Origin: Flavobacteriales bacterium
Lineage (GTDB): Bacteria; Bacteroidota; Bacteroidia; Flavobacteriales_F; PHOS-HE28
Reading direction: 5' to 3'
DNA length: 18,972 nt
NCBI GenBank assembly: GCA_016721005.1
Contig: JADKJM010000001.1
Location: forward strand, 1-18,972
Shown here in pieces: positions 1 through 9,264 of the stretch (positions are counted from its first letter, which is position 1; each line of letters starts with the position of its first letter). The translations under genes and the position numbers were made by a program. Under the pieces are notes generated by a model. That model ran no database searches. It saw nothing but the letters and a program-made list of their open reading frames with translations, and was not told where the DNA came from.

Positions 1-654
1 TCTTCTGCGAAACAGACCAGCTTTCACAAGTACCCGGTGGAAGGCAAGGAGCTGATGCGTCTGGCCCGTCGCCGGATATGGTGATGATGTTGACTGCATG
101 GGCAGCCCGAACGCGGCCGCTGATCGGTCGCCTCCAATTGCGTCGAGCCAGAGGCCCGTGCTCTTCCTCAGCAAGTGCAGGGCTTGAAGAGAAGAAGAAC
201 GCTGGGTGATGCGGTGCATTTATCGGCGATCAGCAGTGAAGGGACCCGCAGCAGCTACTTCCCCAGACTGCAGGCGCTGCTGACGCGCCTGGTGCACGCG
301 CGGTGGAGCCACGTGTTCACTGATCTGGAACTGGGGCTACTGAATAACGCAGTGTACACCGCAACCGCCGCGTGTGGGGCACGACGACAAGTTCAAGGAA
401 CTACCGCGCGTGTTGCGGTGCAGTTAATCGATATGGAAACAGGCCACGTTGTTGTGACCGGTTTCGCGAACGACCGACCGGTGATTGTTGCTGGTGAGTG
501 ACCAAACCACGGTGCCTTGGGGCACCAAGACCAGCGCGAGCGACATGAAGAAGTGACCACCAGTTTGCCTTGGGAGACGTACCGGCGTGTGGGGATCGCT
601 TCCGCGCGAGATCATCAATGGCGGGATGTCGTGAAGCACTTGCGGTTCGAGTAA
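1..654 (+). CDS. amn: AMP nucleosidase, C-terminal part (5' end outside window; frameshifted)
   Basis: Hydrolyses AMP to adenine and ribose 5-phosphate in the cytoplasm (purine salvage). No single frame is open, but joining frames gives a recognisable series: VEGKELMR, MGSPNAA, VLFLSKC followed by GLEEKKNA, LGDAVHLSAISSEGT, VFTD, NAVYTA, a piece resembling RRVWEHDDKFKE, IDMETG, VTGFAND, SDQ-like and TVPWGTKTSASDMK pieces, and the C-terminal VKHLRFE before TAA at 652-654. These follow the order of the Bacteroidota AMP nucleosidase (PNP/UDP-phosphorylase fold), including the IDMET segment of the nucleoside-binding region. Frame changes occur roughly every 50-100 bases, so this stretch is of poor quality. 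The start lies upstream. The family is inferred from remembered motifs. A true pseudogene cannot be excluded, but the same error pattern affects neighbouring essential genes. Confidence 0.72.
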
Positions 655-762
655 AAAGGATAGCACGCAGATGACGCGGGAAAGAACCCGATCGGCGGGA
701 ACAATACGGACTGCTCGACGGACTGCACGAACAGCGTGCATCTGCTTTTATCAGTGTCGACG

Positions 763-796
763 TCATCGCGAGGCTTTGCGAAGCGAAGCGTTCCAT
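763..796. repeat. REP-like intergenic element
   Basis: The sequence CGTCATCGCGAGGCTTTGCG, followed by AAGCGAAGCGTTCC, resembles the short repetitive motif (GTCATTGCGAG...GCGAAGCAATCC) scattered between genes in many bacterial genomes. It lies in the 149-base gap between amn and holA. Only one copy is visible in the window, so the repeat status rests on resemblance. Confidence 0.4.
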
Positions 797-803
797 CCCC
801 CTG

Positions 804-1818
804 ATGGCGACCACGGACGACTACAAAGAGCATCATGCCGACTCGTGCCCGGAAATCAAGCCCGTGTACGTCCTGCACGGCGAAGAGGGCTTCTTCATCG
901 ACCGCATCGCGGAGGAGCATCGAGCATCTGGCGTTGCAAGAGGAAGAGCGTGATTTCAACCAGAGCATCCTCTACGCCCGCGATGTGGATGCCGACACAG
1001 TGAAGGACACCTGCTTGCGCTTTCCGATGATGGCGGAACGGCAACTCGTGATCGTGCGTGAATTGAACGCATGGCGCATCGATCAGGTGGAGAAACTGGA
1101 GCCCTACCTCGCGAAGCCGACACCGAGCACCATCCTCGCGCCTGTTACACATGCACAAGAGATCGATGGGCGAAAGAGCATCCTGAAGACCGCGCAAAAG
1201 GGGGCGCGCGGTGGTCTTCACCAGTGATAAGGTGCGCGAGGACAGCTGCCTGAGACGCTCATCGGCTTCGCGAAGCATTTCAAACGGAAGCTGGGCGCCG
1301 CGGAAGCGCAGCTTCTGGCCAACCACTTGGGCAGCGCGCAACTAAAGACCAAGACCAGGAAGGAGGTGGAAAAGCTCTGCCTCCGGAGGAAGGTGGCGCC
1401 ATCACCAGCGATGATCCAGAAGTTCGTGGGGATCAGCAAGGAGTACAACGTGTCCGAACTGCAGAACGCCATCGGCACGCGCAATGCGGCGAAGGCCCAC
1501 CGATCGCGCAGCACCGCGAACGACCCGAAGGACAATCCGCTGGTGCTCCACCATCGGCGCGCTGAACACCTACGCCCCAGCAAGTTGGCCAGGGTACACG
1601 ACCTGCCCGCTGGGAACCAACAGGCCATGGCCGCCGCACTGAAGGTGAACCCTCTCCGTGAAGGACTACGTGGCAGGGCCCGCAACTTCACCCCGGTGAA
1701 GCTGGTGGAGATCCAACACCACTTGCGCGAGTGCGACCTACGCAGCAAGGGCATGGGCGGCGATGGCAGCGACCACGGCGAACTGCTGCGCGAGCTGCTC
1801 GCCAAGGTGATGAGCTGA
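804..1818 (+). CDS. holA: DNA polymerase III subunit delta (frameshifted)
   Basis: The delta subunit of the clamp loader opens the beta sliding clamp and loads it on DNA. The ATG at 804 gives MATTDDYKEHH, then KPVYVLHGEEGFFIDRI, the typical opening of Bacteroidota HolA. After a shift near 905-915 the frame continues with HLALQEEERDFNQS, LYARDVDADTV, LRFPMMAERQLVIVRE and LEPYLAKPTPSTILA. Further shifts near 1140, 1205, 1240 and 1340 lead to KTKTRKEVEKLCLRRK and the domain III motif SKEYNVSELQNAIGTRN. The C-terminus is ARNFTPVKLVEIQHHLREC, ending in KVMS with TGA at 1816-1818. The span predicts about 338 aa, matching the usual ~340. At least five indels interrupt it. As the gene is essential, sequence error is more likely than inactivation. 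Confidence 0.85.
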
Positions 1819-1960
1819 TCACCGCCGGTCCCGATCCACCTGGATCGTCTTTCAACCAGCGGTAGGAACGGGCGGAGGAACGGTACGACCCGTGCAAAGC
1901 CTTCTTCTGTAATCTCTTAGCCGCCCCTGCACGGAACCGACCCACGATCTCGACCTCTTC

Positions 1961-4297
1961 AAGCGCAGTTTGATCGCTGTGCTGCTCCTTACCTCTTCTG
2001 CGGCGCTGGCTCAAACAGGTACCATCCGTGGGTTCGTCTATGACAAGACCACGGGCGAACCGGTGATCTTCACGAACGTGGTGCTGAAGGGCACCACGAC
2101 CGGCGCGGCCACCGATGTGAACGGCTACTTCTCCATTCCGAAGGTGCCTGTGGGCAAGCACACGTTGCAAGTGTCCTACATCGGCTTCGAAAGCCTGGAG
2201 CAGGAGGTGACCGTGGCCAATGGCCAGATCGTTTCCGCCAAATTGTACATGAAGAAGGCGGCGATCGAGATCAGCACGTTCGAGGTCATCGGGGAGAAGC
2301 AGGAAGCGCAGAGCCAAGTGCGCATGGGCTTGACGAAGCTCACGCCGAAGGAGATCGCGCGCTTGCCGGCGATCGGTGGCGAAGCCGATCTGGCCTGACA
2401 CCTCCAAGTGGTGCCGGGGATCATCTTCACCGGTGACCAAGGAGGACAGCTTTACGTGCGCGGTGGTTCACCCATCATGAACAAGGTGATGATGGACGGG
2501 ATGGTGCTCTATAACCCTTCCACAGTATCGGCCTGTTCAGCGTGTTCGACAACGACATCATCCGCAATGCGGACATCTACACGGCTGGTTTCAATGCGCA
2601 GTACGGCGGCCGGATCAGTTCGGTGATGGACATCACCACGCGGGATGGCAATCGCACGCGGATGAGCGGTCGTGTGGGTGCGAGCACCTTCGCAGCGAAG
2701 GCCTTGTTGGAGGGTCCGATCAAGAAGCAAAAGGAACCCGGTGATGGATCCAGCAGCTACCTGTTGAACTTCCGGCACAGCTACCTGGACCAGAGCAGCA
2801 AGACCTTCTACGACAACGTGAACAACGGGGCGGGTCTGCCGTTCACCTTCACCGATGCGTACGGCAAGGTGTCTCCAATGGATCCAACGGCAGCAAGTTC
2901 AACCTCTTCGGGTTCAATCAGCGATGGCGTGAATTATCGCGGTGTGAGCGACCTGAAGTGGAACAACTTCGGTGCGGGCACCAGCCTTCGTGCTAGTGCC
3001 TTCGGGTAGTGCGGTACTGATCGACGGGGTGTTCTCGTACAGCAACTACGACCTGCAGCTGACCGAGGCCGACCTGGCGCCACGCACCAGCCAGATCTCG
3101 GGCTTCAACGCGGGGTTGAACTTCAAGTACTTCATGGGCGACAACGAGGCCCGCTACGGCGTGGAGGTGCTGGGCTTCCGCACGGACTTCAGCTTCTTCA
3201 ACAGCTTGGGTCGCGAATACCAGCAGCAACAGAACACCAGTGAGATCGCAGGATACTTCAACTACAAGCTCTCCTTCGGGCACGCACCGGCCACGGCGCG
3301 CTACTCCAAGCGGTTGATCATTGATCCGGGCTTGCGCCTGCACTACTACGCCTCGCTGTCGGTGGCGAACATCGAGCCCCGCTTCGGCCTGAAGTGGAAC
3401 ATCTCGGACAACTGGCGCTTCAAACTCGCTGCCGGTCGTTACAGCCAGAACCTGGTGGCGGCGAACAATGACCGCGATGTGGTGAACCTCTTCTACGGCT
3501 TCCTATCCAGCCCGGAGGAATTGCCGCGCAACATCACCCAGCGCGATGGCAGCACCCGCGAGGTGAAGGATCCGTTGCAACGCGCCAACCACTATGTGGC
3601 CGGGATCGAACACGACGTGTCGCGCGAGTTGACGGCCAACTTCGAGGTGTACTTCAAGGACTTCCGCCAGGTGACGAACCTGAACCGCAACAAGTACTTC
3701 AACGACACGGAGGAATTCGCCGACAAGCCGGATGAGTTGAAGAAGGACTACATCGTGGAGACCGGCCGGGCCTATGGCGCCGACATGCAGTTGAAGTACG
3801 AGAAGAAAAAGCTCTACGTGTGGGCCGTTTACAGCTACACGTTCGTGGATCGTTTCGATGGGATCCAGGAGTACAACCCGATCTGGGACCGCCGACACAA
3901 CGTGAACCTGCTGGTGAGCTATGCCTTCGGCAAGTTCGATGCGTGGAAGGCGAGCGTGCGCTGGAACTACGGCTCGGGCTTCCCCTTCACACCCACGGCG
4001 GGATTCTATGGCTCGGTGCCCTTCAACGGCGACATCAATACCAACTACGCCAACAGCAACGCGAACCTGAGCACCATCTTCGGCAACCTGAACTCGAACC
4101 GCCTACCGGACTACGCCCGCGTGGATCCGAGCGTGACCAAGACCTGGCGCTTCGATGAGCACCGCAGCTTGGAACTGGACCTGAGCGTGACGAACACGCT
4201 GGACCGGCAGAATATCTTCTACTTCGACCGGATCCGCTACGAGCGCGTGAACCAGTTGCCGTTGCTGCCGAGCGCGGGGATCAGTTACCGGTTCTAG
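1961..4297 (+). CDS. TonB-dependent outer-membrane receptor with carboxypeptidase-regulatory-like N-terminal domain (frameshifted 5' half)
   Basis: Outer-membrane transporter or signalling receptor driven by TonB; substrate unknown. The N-terminus has a signal peptide (LIAVLLLTSSAALAQ) and a CarboxypepD_reg-like domain (GTIRGFVYDKTTGEPV...VNGYFSIPKVPVGKHTLQVS). A plug domain follows (VVPGI, GGQLYVRGGSP, VMMDGMVLYNP, AQYGGRISSVMDITTRDG), then a beta-barrel ending in GISYRF with a C-terminal aromatic. An AAG at 1961 sits where MRSLIAV would be expected; TTG at 1970 is the next in-frame alternative. An in-frame TGA at 2396-2398 replaces a residue in LA-HLQVVPGI. Shifts occur at about 2515 (CCCC read as CCC before TTCCAC), 2870, 2928 and 3000. 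From 3010 to the TAG at 4295-4297 the frame is clean. About 775 aa in total. No SusD-like partner follows, so a SusC role is not supported. Confidence 0.88.
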
Positions 4298-4638
4298 GGG
4301 GATGGCATTAGCGGGTGGATCTTGCCTCCTGCGTGATGTCGAGATGGTGTAGTCGACATAGGTGTATCATGAAGCGCGGTTGAACGCGTATCAGTCCCTT
4401 GGCTATCTTGGCGGAAAGGCTTCACCATGGTGCATGCAGGTTCAGTCCCGATCACAGCTTCGAGGCCTCAGGGTCTCCGAGGACGGAAGACCCATGCGGA
4501 GGTGCGTGCCATGGGGAGCGTTCGCCGAAGACCCTGCGCAGGTCTAGAGAACTCCGGGTAGCCGAAGGGTGCCACGTTGTTGCGCATGGCATCGAAGCTC
4601 TCGAAGCGTTGGTCTGTTAGGTAACCCGTGATCTGTGA
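4298..4638. other. Convergent intergenic gap
   Basis: This 341-base gap separates the rightward receptor gene from the leftward LamG gene. It holds a 7-bp inverted repeat (4336-4342 with 4353-4359, ATGTCGA/TCGACAT) that lacks a T-run, so a terminator role is weak. It also holds the H gene remnant at 4547-4612. I see no credible complete gene. Confidence 0.6.
4547..4612 (-). pseudogene. Fragment of the H gene (third copy, truncated at both ends)
   Basis: These 66 bases match the H2 gene around 11346-11411 with two mismatches by eye (about 97%) and match H1 less well. Read leftward they encode QRFESFDAMRNNVAPFGYPE, the conserved N-terminal part of the H protein. Similarity stops abruptly on both sides, with no start codon, no remaining domain and no patatin gene downstream. 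It lies just downstream of the LamG gene, and its frame is the same as that of the LamG stop codon. Most simply it is a relic of a lost or recombined third cassette. A recently transferred partial copy is also possible. Confidence 0.8.
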
Positions 4639-5624
4639 TCAATGTGCCATGGTCAGGCGTGTGGTCCATGTTCGGCCGTCATGCACAAGCCGAATGAGAA
4701 GAAGGCCGTTGCTACTTGGCAGCATGACACGCATCTGACCAGCACCGCTCTTCTCGGCGAGCATACGACCCTGGGCATCGAAGACCGAGAGCAGGCTGGA
4801 TCCTGTGACCGGCGCTTCGAGCACAAGCATGCCGCTGACAGCGTCGAACCGATAGTCGAGTTGCGGTCCTTCGATGGGTGTAACCGCCAACGTGCCACCG
4901 AAACTGAGCGTGTATGCTTGGACGACCTCCGCCTCACTCAATAGTCGGCCGTACAACCGGATCTCATCGAGCGCGCCTTGCAGCCCATCACCGAAGTCGG
5001 TGAGCTGGTCGTTGTTCTCGTTCGCGTTGAAGTTGCAACTCGTTATGTCGATCGAACCGGCCGAAACGACCGCACCGCATACCGTTCCTTCCAAGGTTTG
5101 CAACTGGCCGTCCACGTAAATGCGCACGTTCAGCGAGGCCTTGTCCACGAGCAGGGCGACTTGATGCCAAACCAGATCGTTGTACACGTTCGCGGTATGC
5201 ACGCTTATCGCTGTGGCGCCTGCACCGGTCTTGAAGGTGACATAGCCGGTATTGTCGAAGAAGCCGATCTTCCAGCCGACGCCGCTGATGAGGGAGGTCA
5301 CTGAAGAACTCCCTGGTTCGCGGATGAACCGGACTTGAAGTCGGTGACGAAGCTGAAGCTGGTGGTGAGGCCGAAGTCGATGAGACCGTCGCTGCTGACC
5401 CAAAGCTGTGGCGCACTCCCGCTGAAGGCAAGTGCTTGGTTGGCCTGGCCCATGGCATTGGCCGTTGGGCTGGTCTGCTGCGCGAACAGCGTGGAGAAAG
5501 TAGTGGGGGCCTGATTGTCGGTATTGCCGCTATTGAACGGGTAGTACGCGATCAGGCCGGTGTTCAGTTGGCCGTGGGTGGTCATTACCAACGCACAGCA
5601 GGTGAGGGAGAAGAGGTGTTTCAT
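4639..5624 (-). CDS. Secreted LamG-domain protein with type IX secretion-like C-terminus (one frameshift)
   Basis: Probably exported and surface-attached or released. The ATG at 5624 gives a signal peptide (MKHLFSLTCCALVMTTHGQ) followed by LNTGLIAYYPFNSG, the usual opening of a LamG/concanavalin-like lectin domain. That domain continues through LVWHQVALLVDKASLNVRIY and VDGQLQTLEG to ALDEIRLYGRLLSEAEV. The last ~75 residues (LDYRFDAVSGMLVLEAP, SLLSVFDAQGRML, LLLIRLVHDG, TTRLTMAH) resemble the type A T9SS C-terminal sorting domain. A single frameshift near 5300-5312, after SSANQGVL, separates the two halves. About 328 aa. The ligand is not predictable; such domains usually bind carbohydrate or protein. 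It has the same orientation as the cassette upstream but lies 168 bases away, so it may have its own promoter. Confidence 0.8.
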
Positions 5625-5792
5625 GGGGTTTGTTTGGGGGTGTGGTCGTTCGGGTTTGATAGTGCCGTGTTTGGAGGTAGTTGCGGGATCGTTCTTCGTC
5701 GCGTGTGATCCGAAATTCCGGTGGTCGCCCGCCCCAAGTGCAGTTAGATCATGCGGAAGTCGTGGATTTCATGCTACTCGCGGGACCATATT

Positions 5793-6380
5793 CTACTTCT
5801 CCATAGAACGTATGTCCGACATCCAACGCAACACTTGCAAACGCATCTCTGGAGGGGATGGACCCATTGAGGCAGGCTGGCCTGTTTCACACTGTAACTC
5901 GACAACAAGACCGTTCACCATTCTATGTGCTCGTATCAGCCTGTGGTATGAACCACCGGACTTGATGATCTGCTCCACGATCCCAATACGGTTGTGCACG
6001 CTGTCACAGTACACATCAGACCGGACTGGTTGAACCGCATTAGTCTTGGAGAGCACACGCTCCCAATCGAGATGGATGCTATCAAGTGCCGCGCATGGGG
6101 GGAAATCCAAGCTGAAGGTGTCGATCCTGGCACCTTTGAAGACACCGAATATCTCGCCACTATCGAGCAAGGCGATATAGGTATAAGTGGTCCGATGCTC
6201 CCAGTCTCTGGTATTGGTAAGGTCAATAACCATGGATGCTTTTTCGATCCTATGGTTTGATGCGGGCAAGGGCAGTGCAGGCATAGGAAGACAGCCACAG
6301 TCTTTCATGGAGTGGCAGCCGCATAGTAGCGACACTATGACGGCACCGATAAGCACGGTTATGTTCCGATCCTGTCCCAT
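5793..6380 (-). CDS. Putative lipoprotein Lipo1, downstream of patatin Pat1
   Basis: A 195-aa protein that I do not recognise. Its N-terminus (MGQDRNITVLIGAVIVSLLC, then GC) is a lipoprotein signal with lipobox LCGC, so it should be anchored in the envelope, facing the periplasm or cell surface. The remainder looks like a small mixed alpha/beta domain rich in charged residues. The ATG at 6380 lies inside the end of the patatin gene (22-base overlap), which implies translational coupling. A lipoprotein coupled to a lipase gene fits an immunity or inhibitor partner, as in the lipoprotein immunities of phospholipase effectors of type VI secretion. That is inference from context only. A lipase chaperone or an unrelated envelope protein is possible. 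Confidence 0.7.
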   Translation of the reverse strand: MGQDRNITVLIGAVIVSLLCGCHSMKDCGCLPMPALPLPASNHRIEKASMVIDLTNTRDWEHRTTYTYIALLDSGEIFGVFKGARIDTFSLDFPPCAALDSIHLDWERVLSKTNAVQPVRSDVYCDSVHNRIGIVEQIIKSGGSYHRLIRAHRMVNGLVVELQCETGQPASMGPSPPEMRLQVLRWMSDIRSMEK

Positions 6381-7897
6381 GCCGTATTGTATGCGTTCAT
6401 GATGGCCATCATTTTGGTCCGGCTACGGTCGGGTTCTTTGGATCCTACGGGGCTCGGGTTGCGTTTGGCGTCCAACGTAATGTTCGAAAAGTCGGCGGTG
6501 CCTATCCCATTGGGATCCACTTCTACAACTTCAGCCCGGCGCTTCGCGCTCAAGTATTGGCCTGCGTTTGCGCTGTAGAGTAGGGTGTCCAGTAAAGCAC
6601 CCATGTACACGGCAATAGCGGGTTGTGAACTGTTCAACGTCAATTCCGCTAAGTCGGTATTCTTAGGATCTTGGAACACGAACGTAAGCGCCTTGTAAAC
6701 ATCACGAGACACGCTCTTTGATGCAAGACGATCCTCGGGCCATCCTTCGGCCTGCGCACGTTCCGGCGACCAAGCAACGGGGCTTACTTGTTTTACAAAT
6801 TGATGGTAGAATGGTTGGGGTGTACAGTAGTCAAAGACATGGATCGGAACATTGTTCAGCATACCCCCGTCAACAAAATGGCCATAGTAACTCACGTTGT
6901 ACTGGTCATCAGAACCCCAATCGGCGATCACACGAGTACGGTTCAGCACAGGTTTGAATAGCAAGGGTATGGACATCGAGATGCCTACCGCTTCAGTTAC
7001 AGGAAAGTCCGGCGTATTGCCAAACGAGAAAACAACCGGTCGCTTGGTGGTGACGTTCGTTCCGGTGATGGCAAGATCCACACCCGTAAGGCGCATGAAC
7101 ATGGCAAAGTAACCTTTGAAGCTCTCTTCGGGATCGACCCGAACATGCTCGCCCACAGCCCGAAGTTCCATCCCATCGAGCAAATTCTTGGCAAGTAGCT
7201 CTTCAAAGAAGGGCCGGACTTCAAGACCGGTGAATAGACCAAATCCGGACACTAGGCTATCGGTGAATTCACGCAAGCCGCCTGGACCATAGGTATTACC
7301 GAACCGAGTTGCGAAAATGCGTTGCACCGCTATGGATTCTACATCGAAAGTCGAGCTCCAGCTATAGGCGGCATGAGCAATGGCTTCTACCATACCTTCC
7401 GTGCCAAGGAAGCGACCATCTCTCGCGGTATTCTCAACCGAGACCTCGTTGGCACGGATCGATCTCAGTTCGGTCTTCGCGGGTTTGCCAAAGAACGTTT
7501 CGAATGGCGATACGCCTACTGGGTCATTGTTGGGTCCGAGAGGTATCAATCTTATCTCCTCGGTGGTTCGAAAGATCTTGCGCGAAGACATTCCCATGGC
7601 GAGCATGAAGGCGGTGATGGCACCCGCAGAGGCCCCACTAATTCCAATTATAGGTCGTTCGTTGATCGGCTGTTTCAAGTCGATGATCGGCGTATCCGGA
7701 AATGCTTCCATAGGAAATGTTGCACTCGTGTAGGGTACAGCCCACGGTTCGTTGACCCTCGTCCAAGACCTGTCTCGTGGCTTGCCATGCATAGCTTCCT
7801 CAAGTGCCTTGATGACACCGAGATAGACCAGCCCCTTACCGCCTCCACCTGCGAACGTTAAGTAGCGGACACCGCCGAGCACATTTGCTTTTGCCAT
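6359..7897 (-). CDS. Patatin-like phospholipase Pat1
   Basis: Predicted lipid acyl hydrolase of the patatin family, using a Ser-Asp dyad. Visible motifs are the glycine-rich oxyanion loop GGGGKG (residues 17-22), the nucleophile elbow GASAG with Ser90, and the DGG motif with Asp343. There is no signal peptide or membrane segment. Length is 512 aa, with a ~150-residue C-terminal extension beyond the patatin core. The ATG at 7897, 14 bases after the H1 stop, is preferred: it places YLTFAGGGGKG at the usual distance from the N-terminus. A GTG at 7915 would overlap the H1 stop codon. Pat2 is a distant homologue sharing LTGVDL and FPV blocks before the DGG. Candidate roles are an anti-bacterial effector or a membrane-damaging defence effector. 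No cyclic-nucleotide synthase is nearby, so a CBASS role is not supported. Confidence 0.88.
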   Translation of the reverse strand: MAKANVLGGVRYLTFAGGGGKGLVYLGVIKALEEAMHGKPRDRSWTRVNEPWAVPYTSATFPMEAFPDTPIIDLKQPINERPIIGISGASAGAITAFMLAMGMSSRKIFRTTEEIRLIPLGPNNDPVGVSPFETFFGKPAKTELRSIRANEVSVENTARDGRFLGTEGMVEAIAHAAYSWSSTFDVESIAVQRIFATRFGNTYGPGGLREFTDSLVSGFGLFTGLEVRPFFEELLAKNLLDGMELRAVGEHVRVDPEESFKGYFAMFMRLTGVDLAITGTNVTTKRPVVFSFGNTPDFPVTEAVGISMSIPLLFKPVLNRTRVIADWGSDDQYNVSYYGHFVDGGMLNNVPIHVFDYCTPQPFYHQFVKQVSPVAWSPERAQAEGWPEDRLASKSVSRDVYKALTFVFQDPKNTDLAELTLNSSQPAIAVYMGALLDTLLYSANAGQYLSAKRRAEVVEVDPNGIGTADFSNITLDAKRNPSPVGSKEPDRSRTKMMAIMNAYNTAWDRIGT

Positions 7898-7911
7898 AGG
7901 TCGTGTTATTC

Positions 7912-8472
7912 TCACACTGGCAGATCCGCACTATAGTCCGGCAGGTCGTCCGGCGTGTCGCCATGCGTGAGGTACACCAAGCTCGTAGGCACCTTGCTCA
8001 ACCAAGGTTCACTTTCGATCTCGCCACCCTCGAAGTACCCATCGGCCTCCATGATCTCGTCAATGATGCTCACATAGAGTGGATCGTCCGGTGCGGGCAC
8101 ATCCTCGCCATTCCAGATCTCGCCGCCGGTGTTCAGGTAGTGCAGCACGGCTTTCACATAGGTGTTGCGCACGGGTACCAACACGCGTGCGGCACCGGCC
8201 TGCAGGAAGTTCATGAAGAGCGGGTCGTTCTCATCGCGGTGCAGGATGTTCACCCATTCCTTCTTGCGTGCCCAGAAGTAAGGGTAGAAGAGGTAGGTCA
8301 TCTGGTCCCACTCAAAGGCTTGCTCGAAGAACTGGATGTACTTGCCTTCGGCAGTGGCTTCGGTGAAGGAGAATTCGGGGTAGCCGTGCGGTGCCACGTT
8401 GTTGCGCATGGCATCGAAACTTTCGAAGCGCTGGCCGCTGATGAATTCGATGCAATGCTTCTTCAGTTCCAT
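7912..8472 (-). CDS. Conserved protein H1, cassette 1 (unknown function)
   Basis: A 186-aa acidic, soluble-looking protein with no signal peptide, which I cannot assign to a named family. Notable stretches are FISGQRFESFDAMRNNV, an aromatic-rich block (YIQFFEQAFEWDQMTYLFYP, then YFWARKKEW), DPLFMNFLQAGAARVLVPVR, KAVLHYLNTGGEIWNG and an acidic C-terminus (YSADLPV). It is nearly identical to H2: five amino-acid differences seen over ~185 residues, but about 41 DNA differences, so most changes are silent and the protein is under selection. The ATG at 8472 (MELKKHCIEFI) is preferred; similarity to H2 starts about at residue 5. It begins 43 bases after the Lipo2 stop and ends 14 bases before Pat1, within one transcription unit. 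It might be an adaptor, chaperone or loading factor for the patatin, which is inference. Confidence 0.8.
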   Translation of the reverse strand: MELKKHCIEFISGQRFESFDAMRNNVAPHGYPEFSFTEATAEGKYIQFFEQAFEWDQMTYLFYPYFWARKKEWVNILHRDENDPLFMNFLQAGAARVLVPVRNTYVKAVLHYLNTGGEIWNGEDVPAPDDPLYVSIIDEIMEADGYFEGGEIESEPWLSKVPTSLVYLTHGDTPDDLPDYSADLPV

Positions 8473-8515
8473 GCTGCCAACCTGTTCGTGGTCGATTACT
8501 GTTATGCCCCCATCC

Positions 8516-9259
8516 CTACCAATCAACGGAATCAATGATCCGATCATAGAGCATGATGGTCGTGTCCTTTTCCATGCATTCGAGACCGCATGTCGTATCC
8601 CTAGTGGCGACCATTCCTTGGAAAGACAATACACGGTCTAACCCGTAATGCTCGACAGTCAGATTAGCGACGGCGATTGTTCCCTTCTCAGGGTCGCTGT
8701 ATACCCCGTACTGCAGGGTCCGAACGAAGCCCTTCCCATGGCTGTTCACCAATGTGGTTACGCGATTCACAGGCCATGCTTCATCAGATTCCGAGCTAGC
8801 CTTGCCCTTCAGCGACCTTTCCTTTCCTTTCTTCTGTTCATCCAGTGTTTGGTCGTAGTAGGTGTTATGGTAATCTGCTTCAACGCTATCCCATTTTAAG
8901 CTGGCAATTGAAAAATTCCGCATGCGCATAGCGGTATCTGCCTGATCAATTGGTTCCTCTCCAATTGCGCCACTGCTGATCCATGCATTCCGTTCCTCAA
9001 GCGCCTTTGCACGAGAACGTTCGGTAAAAACCATCGGACCTCCTTGGATTTCAAGTCCACCGTAATTCGGGTCCGCATCCAAGCTGTCTATCACAAGGCC
9101 AATTGCCAATGGTAAGCAGGCTGTCCAGCCAGACAAAGGGCTGTCATATCTGTACATGCGGTCCGGGCAATCGAAGTTCTTAGTAACGACTGTTCTCGAC
9201 CCGCAGCTCGCAAGATCGATTAGAATTATACCCAATAAGATGCCCAAGCGTCCAACCAT
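8516..9259 (-). CDS. Putative lipoprotein Lipo2, downstream of patatin Pat2
   Basis: A 247-aa protein with a lipoprotein signal (MVGRLGILLGIILIDLASC, lipobox LASC), so likely attached to an envelope membrane. The mature part starts with Ser/Thr-rich sequence and continues with PLSGWTACLPLAIGLVIDSL, a charged KKGKERSLKGK stretch and a C-terminal RIIDSVDW. I do not recognise the family. Its last ~80 residues have the strand-strand-helix feel seen in small periplasmic lipoproteins (LVNSHGKGFVRTLQYG, then IAVANLTVEHY). Similarity to Lipo1 is weak at best. The ATG lies 5 bases after the Pat2 stop, so the two are almost certainly co-translated. Base composition is lower in GC than the neighbours (one 60-base line near 8821 counts 42%). 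An immunity role against Pat2 is inferred from position. Confidence 0.72.
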   Translation of the reverse strand: MVGRLGILLGIILIDLASCGSRTVVTKNFDCPDRMYRYDSPLSGWTACLPLAIGLVIDSLDADPNYGGLEIQGGPMVFTERSRAKALEERNAWISSGAIGEEPIDQADTAMRMRNFSIASLKWDSVEADYHNTYYDQTLDEQKKGKERSLKGKASSESDEAWPVNRVTTLVNSHGKGFVRTLQYGVYSDPEKGTIAVANLTVEHYGLDRVLSFQGMVATRDTTCGLECMEKDTTIMLYDRIIDSVDW

Positions 9260-9264
9260 AGCGT

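Noticed and set aside
1688..2440. A 250-codon open frame on the minus strand
   Set aside because: Antisense to the end of holA and the start of the receptor gene, with a His/Arg-rich translation and no recognisable motif.
1961..4297. Receptor as a SusC-type glycan importer
   Set aside because: No SusD-like gene or glycan enzyme is adjacent. The LamG gene is on the other strand.
4404..4411. TATCTTGG as a rightward promoter
   Set aside because: Mismatch to TAnnTTTG, and no gene follows it on the plus strand.
7322..7861. A 179-codon plus-strand frame inside Pat1
   Set aside because: Pat1 on the minus strand has complete catalytic motifs, and this frame is its shadow.
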